Of a stretch of DNA of 64,000 bases, positions 8,294 through 14,967 are shown one piece after another. The position numbers were made by a program, and so were the translations under genes. The DNA lies in the NCBI GenBank assembly GCA_900298995.1, contig OMIC01000003.1, positions 62,001 through 126,000 on the forward strand, in the 5' to 3' direction. Source of the stretch: Hyphomicrobiaceae bacterium (lineage in GTDB: Bacteria; Pseudomonadota; Alphaproteobacteria; Rhizobiales; Aestuariivirgaceae). The notes beneath the pieces are model-generated. The model ran no database searches, was not told where the DNA came from, and saw nothing but the letters and a program-made list of their open reading frames with translations. Positions within the stretch are counted from its first letter, which is position 1, and the number at the start of each line of letters is the position of its first letter.

Positions 8294-9340
8294 ATGAAGA
8301 ACAAGCTCGTCTCCTTCCTGCTTGGCGCGGCGGTTGCCGCCATGGCGGCTGGTGCGGCCACTGCCGGCACGCTCGACGATGTGCGCCAGAGGGGTGTGCT
8401 CACCTGCGGCGTGAGCAAGGGTCTAATGGGGTTCTCGACCCCGGACGAGCAGAACAACTGGACGGGCATGGACGTGGATTTCTGCCGCGCGGTGGCTGCC
8501 GCGGTGCTGGGCGATCCCAAGAAGGTGCAGTTCGTGCCGCTCACCGCGAAGGAACGCTTCACGGCCCTGCAGTCGGGTGACATTGACGTCCTTTCGCGCA
8601 ACACGACCTGGACGATGAGCCGCGACACCTCATCAGGCCTCAAGTTTGTGGGCGTCATGTATTACGATGGACAGGGCTTCATCGTGAACACGGCGCGCAC
8701 GCCAAAGGTGGCCACGATCAAGGATCTCGGCGGGCTCACCGTCTGCACCCAGACCGGCACCACCATGGAACTGAACATCGGTGACTTCTTCCGTGCGCAC
8801 AAGATGGACTACAAGCTCGTCACGTTCGAAAAGAACGACGAGGTGATCGCGGCGTACAATGACGGGCGCTGTGATGCGTACTCGACCGACCAGTCCGGCC
8901 TCTACGCCCAGCGCCTCAAGATGCCCAAGCCCGACGACAATCTGGTGCTTCCCGAGATCATCTCCAAGGAGCCCCTCGGGCCGGTTGTGCGCCAGGGGGA
9001 TGATGCCTGGTTCAATATCGTGAAGTGGACCTATTTCGCTCTGGTCAACGCCGAGGAACTTGGCATCACCTCGAAGAACATCGACGAGATGAAGGCAACC
9101 TCGACGGATCCGGAAGTGCAGCGGTTGCTCGGCGTTCCGGGTCCGGATGGCACCTCGGCCGGGTTTGGCATCGGCCTTGGCCTTGAGGAAAACTGGGCCG
9201 AGCTGGCAATCCGCGCGGTCGGCAACTACGGCGAGATCTTCGAGCGCAATGTGGGCGAGGGCTCTGCGCTGAAGATTGCCCGCGGCAAGAATGCACTGTG
9301 GATGAACGGCGGCCTGCAATACGCCCCGCCGGTTCGCTGA
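8294..9340 (+). CDS. general L-amino-acid ABC transporter periplasmic binding protein (AapJ/BztA type)
   Basis: Periplasmic amino-acid-binding protein of 348 residues. A clear signal peptide (MKNKLVSFLLGAAVAAMAAG, cleavage probably near residues 22-26) precedes a family-3 solute-binding domain with CGVSKGLMGFSTPD, VDFCRAVAAAVLGD, KERFTALQSGDIDVLSRNTTWT and EIISKEPLGPVVRQGDD, all typical of AapJ. AGAGG precedes the ATG. The permease and ATPase genes (aapQMP) that normally follow are absent: downstream is a regulator. It is therefore an orphan copy that may serve a transporter elsewhere or act as a sensor. Confidence 0.9.
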   Translation: MKNKLVSFLLGAAVAAMAAGAATAGTLDDVRQRGVLTCGVSKGLMGFSTPDEQNNWTGMDVDFCRAVAAAVLGDPKKVQFVPLTAKERFTALQSGDIDVLSRNTTWTMSRDTSSGLKFVGVMYYDGQGFIVNTARTPKVATIKDLGGLTVCTQTGTTMELNIGDFFRAHKMDYKLVTFEKNDEVIAAYNDGRCDAYSTDQSGLYAQRLKMPKPDDNLVLPEIISKEPLGPVVRQGDDAWFNIVKWTYFALVNAEELGITSKNIDEMKATSTDPEVQRLLGVPGPDGTSAGFGIGLGLEENWAELAIRAVGNYGEIFERNVGEGSALKIARGKNALWMNGGLQYAPPVR

Positions 9341-9379
9341 GCACGCGCCACAACATATGGTATGGATTGCAAGTGTCGG

Positions 9380-9399
9380 GAGCATCGGGAACGGTGCTC
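9380..9399. terminator. stem-loop after the amino-acid binding protein (possible terminator)
   Basis: GAGCATCG, loop GGAA, CGGTGCTC: an 8-bp stem with one G-T wobble and a tetraloop, about 40 bp after the stop at 9340. There is no T-run, so factor-independent termination is uncertain. It may instead stabilise the mRNA 3' end. Confidence 0.35.
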
Positions 9400-9502
9400 A
9401 ATCGGCGCGTGCAGTCGAGAACGTTGAAACAGATCGGTTTCATGGGGTGATTCCTTAACACTGGCCGCTGTAATCCCTTGCGGAGAAGGGGAGTGTGGAC
9501 TG

Positions 9503-10414
9503 GTGGACGCGCGCATTTTCGGTGAGGAACTCCGCAAGCACTGTCAGAGGTTCGGATCGATTTCTGCGGTCTGCGAGGGGGCGGGGATCAACCGCCAGCA
9601 GTTCAACAAATATCTCTGCGGCCAGATGCTTCCGAGCGCGCGATCCATGCGCAAGATCTGCGGCTTTCTGGGGGTGAGCGAGGAGCAGCTGTTCACGGGA
9701 CGCGGCGCGGCTGAACAGCCCGCGCAGCCACCGCGCGCCGCAGCCGAGCCGGCGGGGCCCTATATGGGCAGCAACGAACTCATCACCCTGCTGGCGACCC
9801 AGCGCCTGTCACAGCTGACGGGCGGGGCGGTGACCAGCGGCGCAGGGGCGATCCCGGAGGGCTATTACTACTGTTACTTCCCGCTGCATTCGTCGTCGTC
9901 CGTTCTTGTGCGGTCACTGATTTCGGTGCGTCAGAGGGGTGGTGTGTTGACATTCAGTAGAAGGACTCACACGCCGTTACTGGATAGCGCGAAGGGCTAT
10001 GTTGGTCGCGGGAAGCACATCGGAGTCGTACTCACCGGTCCAAGGGAGGCGACGTTTGTTGGTGTGAACCGCTATCCGCCGTTTCAGTTGAGTCACGTCG
10101 CTGTAAACCTCGAGTCTCTATTTGCTACAAATTACTATTCCGGCCTAGCGATTACTCGCAAGAATAGAGGGCAGATCGCCTCAAATGTAGCATTGCAGTA
10201 CATCGGCGTTGGCGGTTCAAGACGCCAACTTCTTCTGGATATTGGCCCAATAGATCTGGAAGATGCGAGAGTTGATCCTGTAATTCGCCTGATGATGTCC
10301 GCCAAAACAACGACTGGACACAACCAAGTTCAGGCGATTGATGTTGACGACCTCTTGCGAGGTCGTTCAACGAAGCAATTTGTTCCCGGCGATAGAGTTG
10401 CTGCCACGGGTTAG
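9503..10414 (+). CDS. Xre-family HTH regulator with an unassigned C-terminal domain
   Basis: A 303-residue protein. Residues about 19-65 form a cro/C1-type helix-turn-helix: GINRQQFNKYLCGQMLPSAR is a good recognition-helix region, followed by MRKICGFLGVSEEQLF. A Pro/Ala-rich linker (about 72-90) leads to a C-terminal domain that I do not recognise and that probably senses a ligand. The start is GTG at 9503, nine bases after AAGGGGAG. Base composition becomes visibly more AT-rich from about 9940, inside the C-terminal domain. It ends overlapping the convergent ORFan by 4 bp and lies upstream of the peptide/SagB operon, of which it may be the regulator (inference). Confidence 0.75.
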   Translation: MDARIFGEELRKHCQRFGSISAVCEGAGINRQQFNKYLCGQMLPSARSMRKICGFLGVSEEQLFTGRGAAEQPAQPPRAAAEPAGPYMGSNELITLLATQRLSQLTGGAVTSGAGAIPEGYYYCYFPLHSSSSVLVRSLISVRQRGGVLTFSRRTHTPLLDSAKGYVGRGKHIGVVLTGPREATFVGVNRYPPFQLSHVAVNLESLFATNYYSGLAITRKNRGQIASNVALQYIGVGGSRRQLLLDIGPIDLEDARVDPVIRLMMSAKTTTGHNQVQAIDVDDLLRGRSTKQFVPGDRVAATG

Positions 10415-10740
10415 TTGGTGATGCGACTGCGTGGCCGAACCTTCTCGGCAGTTGGTTCCTTTACGCAACCGGCAGTATATGACTCGTAGTAGAGATTCTC
10501 GATCATCCAGACGAGATTGACCTGTCCGGACCACAACGCCGCAAGCCGTAGTTTGCGGGCTAGTTCAGCTACGAAACGCGCCGTTTCTGCAGGATTTAGG
10601 CGCGCAGATAGCCGGAGTTCCGGATCGAAGGATTTCAGCAAGGTCGTTTCGAGGAATTGCCGCGTTGCAGCGGCGTCGAGAGTTCGTAAATCGCTGGACT
10701 TTGCATTTTCAGCGCCGAGTTGAGTCTTCGAGACAATCAT
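10411..10740 (-). CDS. hypothetical protein
   Basis: 109 residues, predicted soluble and helical, with one cysteine and a basic C-terminus (EKVRPRSRITN). No family recognised. AGGAGCAC lies about 9 bases before the ATG, a good ribosome site that supports a real gene. It is divergent from the peptide/SagB operon, sharing a 308-bp intergenic region, and convergent with the Xre regulator. Composition is more AT-rich than the neighbouring cobalamin genes, suggesting an accessory gene. Confidence 0.6.
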   Translation of the reverse strand: MIVSKTQLGAENAKSSDLRTLDAAATRQFLETTLLKSFDPELRLSARLNPAETARFVAELARKLRLAALWSGQVNLVWMIENLYYESYTAGCVKEPTAEKVRPRSRITN

Positions 10741-11048
10741 GTGGTGTGCTCCTGGCTACTAGGTTCAGTTTTCTGGTAGTCCGGTCGCTTGGTAGGCATT
10801 GCGCCCGGGTCGTGGGTTAAAAAATCCTTGATCTGCAAAGCATTGTAAATTCTCGGCTCAGCGAATGAGGCTGATCGCCTCAGCCTTCGCACAAGTGCGA
10901 AATCGTCTTCAAACATTGTGGCATTTCAATATGTTGCGTCGGGAGGAGGGAAACGATTCAACTGCGAAGGCGTGTTCCACGACGATTTCAAATGGATGAT
11001 CATCCTCACCGGTCCACACTCCGCTGGCCGGCAAACAAGGAGGATACA
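10741..11048. other. intergenic region between the ORFan and the peptide/SagB operon
   Basis: 308 bp with no convincing gene. It must hold the divergent promoters of the ORFan (minus) and of the peptide operon (plus), but no clear sigma-70 box is visible for the plus direction. It contains two inverted repeats (described separately) and a strong ribosome site AAGGAGG at 11037-11043 directly before the peptide ATG. A 22-codon frame at 10931-10999 lacks a ribosome site and is probably not a gene. Confidence 0.6.
10861..10901. repeat. adjacent inverted repeats upstream of the peptide operon (candidate operator)
   Basis: TGAGGC-tgatc-GCCTCA (10866-10882) is directly followed by the near-perfect palindrome TTCGCAC-AA-GTGCGAA (10886-10901). 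The inner 12-mer CGCAC-N2-GTGCG occurs again at 11154-11165, just after the peptide gene. Dyads of this size are typical of operators for dimeric regulators, and the upstream Xre protein is the obvious candidate. An RNA role is equally possible if transcription starts upstream of it. Confidence 0.5.
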
Positions 11049-11153
11049 ATGAAGAGCAATACCGTCGTCGTCGTGTCACCCGCACCGGTGCAGAAGCTTG
11101 ACGCGTCCGCTTTTACGGGCGCATCTGTTGGCAAGTATTTCAACAAGGTCTGA
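11049..11153 (+). CDS. 34-residue peptide, candidate RiPP precursor
   Basis: A short gene with a near-perfect ribosome site (AAGGAGG, spacing 5-6) and a TGA stop. The peptide starts MKSNTVVVVSPAPVQKLD and ends ASAFTGASVGKYFNKV. It has no signal peptide, no cysteine, and a C-terminal half rich in Ser, Thr, Gly, Phe and Tyr. It lies 54 bp before a SagB-type dehydrogenase, with a hairpin between. Small size, strong translation signal, hairpin, then a peptide-modifying oxidoreductase is the usual layout of RiPP precursor operons. The product and modification are unknown. It could instead be a short regulatory peptide or leader. Confidence 0.65.
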   Translation: MKSNTVVVVSPAPVQKLDASAFTGASVGKYFNKV

Positions 11154-11165
11154 CGCACTCGTGCG
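11154..11165. repeat. second copy of the CGCAC-N2-GTGCG palindrome
   Basis: CGCAC-TC-GTGCG followed by AA directly abuts the peptide stop codon. It repeats the core of the palindrome at 10888-10899. Two copies flanking a 34-codon gene suggest either paired protein-binding sites or RNA hairpins bounding the peptide mRNA. Confidence 0.45.
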
Positions 11166-11167
11166 AA

Positions 11168-11202
11168 GGCGGTCCATCCGGGGGGTGGACCGCCGATCTT
11201 TT
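11168..11202 (+). terminator. attenuator-like hairpin between the peptide and dehydrogenase genes
   Basis: GGCGGTCCATCC, loop GGG, GGGTGGACCGCC: a 12-bp stem with one T-G wobble (11168-11194), followed by GATCTTTT. It is placed to terminate most transcripts after the peptide gene while allowing some read-through into the dehydrogenase at 11208. That would give high precursor and low enzyme levels, as in many RiPP operons. The short T-run suggests partial termination. Confidence 0.7.
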
Positions 11203-11207
11203 CAGCC

Positions 11208-12272
11208 ATGCGCATTCATGCTTCACGCACGCTTCTGGCCACCCCTCATCCCGAGGGCTGGCTGGTCTATAATTTCCTGACGAAATCCGCTGTCCTGTGC
11301 TCGCCGGAGGCGGTGGCCTGCCTGCAGCGCCTCGGCGATGGCGCGGTGGGCGACGACCTGGCCCTGCCTGGCGGTGAGGCGGAGCGTCTTCTGGTCGACT
11401 CGCTGGTCGAGAACGATCTCGCCCTCATCGAGGGCTCCGAGGCCAGCGCGCGCGAGGACGAGTTCCTGCGTAAATGGAAATGGGGCATGGCCGCCGCCGC
11501 GCTGCACTGCGCGACGCTCAATTGCGATTTCATGTCACTGGACGAGCAGGCCGAGGCCCAGGCCACGCTGCGCAAGGCGGGAAGCCAGCCTGATCTCCTG
11601 CGCCGCCATGCCGCGGCGGCGACGGCGCTGCCCCGTCCCGGGTCCACACTGGAGTCCGCCGATCTGCTTCCCACCATGCTGCGCCGGCGCACCAACCGCG
11701 TGGCCGCGCCCGTGCCGCTGTCGCTGCAGCAACTTTCTGACTGCCTCTATGCGGGACTGGCGATCACCGGCAGCGTCGAGACGCCCTCTGGCCCGCTGCC
11801 GCTTGCGATCACGCCCAGCGGCGGCGCGCGCAACCCCTATGAGGCCTATGTCTATGTCGCGGCCGTTGCTGATCTCGCGCCGGGCTTCTATCACTACTCG
11901 GGCTATGACCACAGCCTGGAACTGATACGCGGCGGCGCCGAGGCAGAGCCCGAGAGGATGCTGGCGGGGCAGGACTGGGCCGCAGCCATGCCCGCCATCA
12001 TCCTGCTGGTCGCCCATCTCGAACGGCCCATGTGGAAATACCAGGACGCCAACGCCTATCGCGTGATGCTGATCGAGGCGGGCCACATCGGCCAGAACAT
12101 CATGCTCGCGGCCACTGCGCATGGTCTCAGCGCCTGTCCCACGGCGGCGCTGCATCACGACACCGTCTGCCGCAACCTCGGCCTCACGGATGTGCTGCAT
12201 GTGCCGGTCTATGCGCTGACGCTGAGCCTCCCCGGTGCCGCCCCCGAGGGCGAGATGCGGGTCGTGCTGTAG
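11208..12272 (+). CDS. SagB/ThcOx-type FMN-dependent dehydrogenase, putative peptide-maturation enzyme
   Basis: 354 residues. The C-terminal part (about 155-354) is a SagB-type nitroreductase-fold domain: RRRTNR, TPSGGARNPYEAYVYV, YHYSGYDHSLELI, and AYRVMLIEAGHIGQNIML then ATAHGLSACPTAALH, which correspond to the FMN-binding and dimer segments of SagB/ThcOx proteins. The first about 90 residues (GWLVYNFLTKSAVLCSPEA and following) resemble the layout of a PqqD-like peptide-recognition winged helix; this is tentative. SagB enzymes oxidise azolines to azoles in RiPPs, normally with a YcaO cyclodehydratase; none is present here. Related nitroreductases such as AlbA oxidise peptide bonds without one. 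It ends 12 bp from the convergent sseA gene. Confidence 0.82.
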   Translation: MRIHASRTLLATPHPEGWLVYNFLTKSAVLCSPEAVACLQRLGDGAVGDDLALPGGEAERLLVDSLVENDLALIEGSEASAREDEFLRKWKWGMAAAALHCATLNCDFMSLDEQAEAQATLRKAGSQPDLLRRHAAAATALPRPGSTLESADLLPTMLRRRTNRVAAPVPLSLQQLSDCLYAGLAITGSVETPSGPLPLAITPSGGARNPYEAYVYVAAVADLAPGFYHYSGYDHSLELIRGGAEAEPERMLAGQDWAAAMPAIILLVAHLERPMWKYQDANAYRVMLIEAGHIGQNIMLAATAHGLSACPTAALHHDTVCRNLGLTDVLHVPVYALTLSLPGAAPEGEMRVVL

Positions 12273-12284
12273 GCTGGCCGCGCG

Positions 12285-13130
12285 TCAGGGACCGGAGGCA
12301 ACGGGAACCGACGGATCAGCGCCCCATTCGGCCCAGGAGCCGTCATAGAGCGCATGCCCGCGCGCACCCGCGAGCGTCAGGCCGAGGGCAAGGATCGCCG
12401 CCGTCACGCCCGAACCGCAGGAGGTGATCACCGGCTTGGCGAGGTCGATCCCCGCCGCCTGAAACACGGCTGCGATGTCGGCGGGTGGTTTGAGCGTGCC
12501 GTCGGGATTGAGCAGGCTCGCATAATGGACGTTTCGCGCGCCCGGCATGTGTCCGGGGCGCACCCCCGGCCGCGGCTCCACTTCCTCGCCGCGATAGCGC
12601 GTTCCGGAGCGCGCATCCGCAACCTGCGCCGCGCCTGATTGCAGCGCGGCGGCGACGGCGCGCATGTCCTTGACCATGAAGGTGCGCGGGCGCGGCGTGA
12701 AATGCCGCGCCTGCACCAGCCTTGCGGCACCCTCTGCAACGGGCCGCCCCTCGGCGATCCATTTCTTCAGGCCACCGTCGAGGACGGCCACGTCGTCATG
12801 GCCGAACACCTTGAACATCCACCACGCGCGCGCCGCCGAGAACAGGCCCACGCTGTCATAGGCGATGACCCGCTTGCCGTCGCCGATGCCGAGCATCTTC
12901 ACGCGTGCGGCAAATTTCGCGGGAGCGGGCAGCATGTGCGGAAGCGGCGAGGTCGTGTCGGAGATGTCGTCGATGTCGAAGAACTGCGCACCGCGAATAT
13001 GAGCGGCGCGGAATTCGGCCCTGGTATCGCGCCCCGTGGTCGGCAGGTGCCAGGAGGCATCGATGATGGCGATGTCGGGCGCGTCGAGGCGGGCTGCGAG
13101 CCAGTCCGTTGAAACAATGTCACCAGTCAT
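12285..13130 (-). CDS. sseA: 3-mercaptopyruvate / thiosulfate sulfurtransferase (SseA type)
   Basis: Two-domain rhodanese of 281 residues, cytoplasmic. The N-terminal inactive rhodanese domain (IIDASWHLP, VIAYDSVGLFSAARAWWMF, VLDGGLKKW) is followed by a catalytic domain whose active-site loop is CGSGVTAAILALGL near residue 236; CGSGVTA is the 3-mercaptopyruvate-type signature. It transfers sulfane sulfur to cyanide or thiols and helps cysteine catabolism. The ATG overlaps the alaX stop (ATGA), making it the last gene of cysK-alaX-sseA. Confidence 0.9.
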   Translation of the reverse strand: MTGDIVSTDWLAARLDAPDIAIIDASWHLPTTGRDTRAEFRAAHIRGAQFFDIDDISDTTSPLPHMLPAPAKFAARVKMLGIGDGKRVIAYDSVGLFSAARAWWMFKVFGHDDVAVLDGGLKKWIAEGRPVAEGAARLVQARHFTPRPRTFMVKDMRAVAAALQSGAAQVADARSGTRYRGEEVEPRPGVRPGHMPGARNVHYASLLNPDGTLKPPADIAAVFQAAGIDLAKPVITSCGSGVTAAILALGLTLAGARGHALYDGSWAEWGADPSVPVASGP

Positions 13131-13846
13131 TGGAACACCACGCGGATGCGGCGATTGATCTTTCCCTTGTTCTCGATCTTGGCCACGGCGACAGGGCCTA
13201 TGGCCGCCGTCGAGGCGAGATGCGTGCCGCCACAGGGCTGGAGATCGACCTTGCCGTCCTCGCCGATCATCACCAGGCGCACCCGGCCCGTGCCCATCGG
13301 CGGCTTCACCGACATGGTGCGGATCAGGTGCTGGTTGGCTGCCATCTCCTCATCGCTGATCCAGCGGAAGGACACGGCGTGATCCTCGGCGATCAGCTGG
13401 TTCAGCCTGTCGCCAAGCGCGGCCTTGTCGGGGATCTGGCCCTCGGGAATGTCGAAGTCGATGCGGCCGCCGTCCTCGTTGATGGCGCCTCCGGTCACGG
13501 GAAAGGGCACCGAGGCGCAGAGCAGGTGCATGAGCGTATGCGCGCGCATGTTGCGGAAGCGGTTGTCCCAGTCGAGGACGGCCGTGACCTCCGCTCCGAC
13601 GGGCGGCAGGGGCTGGGCCTCGGCTGGAACTTGAACGACGTCCTTTGCCTCGTCATAGACGGTTGTGGCGATCTGGGCCTCGCCGCCGTCCCAGAGGATG
13701 CGCCCCCGGTCGCCCGGCTGGCCACCGGCCGTGGCGTAGAACACGCTGCGGTCGAGCACAATGCCGCCGCGTTCGGTGACGGCGGTCACCCTGGCCGTGC
13801 AGTCCTTCAGGAAGGCGTCGTCGCGGAACAGGAGGAGGGTGCTCAC
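13127..13846 (-). CDS. alanyl-tRNA editing protein AlaX
   Basis: Free-standing tRNA-editing hydrolase of 239 residues, related to the AlaRS editing domain, which removes wrongly attached amino acids such as serine or glycine from tRNA-Ala. Zinc-binding motifs are visible: HTLMH in MRAHTLMHLLC and CGGTH in LQPCGGTHLAS. YATAGGQPGDRG is also typical. The start is GTG at 13846 (protein STLLLFRDDAF), overlapping the cysK stop as GTGA. It is translationally coupled to cysK upstream and sseA downstream. Confidence 0.9.
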   Translation of the reverse strand: MSTLLLFRDDAFLKDCTARVTAVTERGGIVLDRSVFYATAGGQPGDRGRILWDGGEAQIATTVYDEAKDVVQVPAEAQPLPPVGAEVTAVLDWDNRFRNMRAHTLMHLLCASVPFPVTGGAINEDGGRIDFDIPEGQIPDKAALGDRLNQLIAEDHAVSFRWISDEEMAANQHLIRTMSVKPPMGTGRVRLVMIGEDGKVDLQPCGGTHLASTAAIGPVAVAKIENKGKINRRIRVVFQ

Positions 13847-14868
13847 GCAGGCACCGGTTCGGTCACGTCCGGCACCTGCGGCACCTGTTCCAGCCAGGCC
13901 GGAACCGGGAGGTTCTTCTCGCGCAGGAAGGCGGGGTTGAACAGCTTGGACGCATAGCGCGTGCCATAGTCGCAGAGGATCGTCACGATGGTGTGTCCGG
14001 GTCCGAGCTGACGCGCGAGGCGCATGGCACCCGCCACATTGACACCCGTCGAGCCGCCCATGCACAGGCCCTCGTGCTCGAGGAGGTCGAAGGCGATCTG
14101 CACCGCCTCGGTATCCTGGATCTGGAAGGCGTCGTCCACGACAGCGCCTTCGAGATTGGCGGTGATGCGGCCCTGGCCAATGCCCTCGGTGATCGAGGAA
14201 CCCTCGGCCTTCAGCTCGCCATGCTTGTACCAGTTGTAGAGTGCCGCGCCCATCGGATCGGCGAGTGCGATCCTGACCTTCGGGTTCTTCGCCTTGAGGC
14301 CCATGGAAACTCCGGCCAGCGTGCCACCGGAGCCGACCGCCGCCACGAACCCATCGACCGTGCCATCGGTCTGCGTCCAGATTTCCGGCGCGGTCGTCTC
14401 GATATGTGCCTTGCGGTTGGCGACATTGTCGAACTGGTTGGCCCAGACGGCGCCCATCGCGCGGGCGAGGCGGCCGGAATACTTCACGTAGTTGTTGGGG
14501 TTCTTGTAGGGAACGGCCGGCACCTCGACCAGTTCCGCGCCGAGCTGCCGGAGCGCGTCCTTCTTCTCCTGGCTCTGGGTGTTGGGAATGACGATCACGG
14601 TGCGGAAGCCCAGCGCATTGGCCACCACGGTGAGGCCGATGCCGGTGTTGCCGGCCGTGCCCTCGACGATGGTGCCGCCTGGCTTCAGCTCGCCCCGCGC
14701 CATGGCATCGCGGATGATGAACAGGGCGGCGCGGTCCTTCACCGACTGGCCGGGGTTCATGAATTCGGCCTTGCCCAGAATGGTGCAGCCGGTGATCTCC
14801 GAGGCCTTGCGCAGCTTGATGAGCGGCGTGTTGCCGATGGCGGCGATGACGTCTTGCTTGATATCCAT
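13843..14868 (-). CDS. cysK: cysteine synthase A (O-acetylserine sulfhydrylase)
   Basis: PLP enzyme making cysteine from O-acetylserine and sulfide. The product is 341 residues. The PLP lysine is Lys44 in NPGQSVKDRAA; phosphate-binding loop GTAGNTGIGL and GSGGTLAGVS are present. I used the ATG at 14868 (MDIKQDVIAAIGNTPLIKL), which fits the family start; the frame continues upstream without support. It heads a three-gene overlapping operon with an AlaX editing protein and a sulfurtransferase. Confidence 0.94.
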   Translation of the reverse strand: MDIKQDVIAAIGNTPLIKLRKASEITGCTILGKAEFMNPGQSVKDRAALFIIRDAMARGELKPGGTIVEGTAGNTGIGLTVVANALGFRTVIVIPNTQSQEKKDALRQLGAELVEVPAVPYKNPNNYVKYSGRLARAMGAVWANQFDNVANRKAHIETTAPEIWTQTDGTVDGFVAAVGSGGTLAGVSMGLKAKNPKVRIALADPMGAALYNWYKHGELKAEGSSITEGIGQGRITANLEGAVVDDAFQIQDTEAVQIAFDLLEHEGLCMGGSTGVNVAGAMRLARQLGPGHTIVTILCDYGTRYASKLFNPAFLREKNLPVPAWLEQVPQVPDVTEPVPA

Positions 14869-14917
14869 GGCGCTAGTGATGCCCGAGGCGGGAGTGTCCG
14901 TCAAATGCCGGCACATG

Positions 14918-14946
14918 AAAAAGGCGCCGGGCAGAGCCGGCGCCTT
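14918..14946 (-). terminator. intrinsic terminator of the Pro/Tyr-rich secreted protein gene
   Basis: On the minus strand AAGGCGCCGG, a 6-base loop and CCGGCGCCTT form a perfect 10-bp stem that runs directly into a T-run (TTTTTC). It lies 22 bp beyond the stop of the gene at 14968-15609 and ahead of the cysK promoter region, so it separates the two units. Confidence 0.75.
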
Positions 14947-14967
14947 CGGTGGTGATGACCGATCTGC

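Noticed and set aside
10931-10999. 22-codon frame upstream of the peptide gene, considered as a second precursor
   Set aside because: No ribosome site, and its composition differs from the real peptide. It is probably leader sequence.
12285-13130. Rhodanese as part of the peptide/SagB system
   Set aside because: It is on the opposite strand and coupled to cysK-alaX by overlapping codons, so it belongs to that operon.
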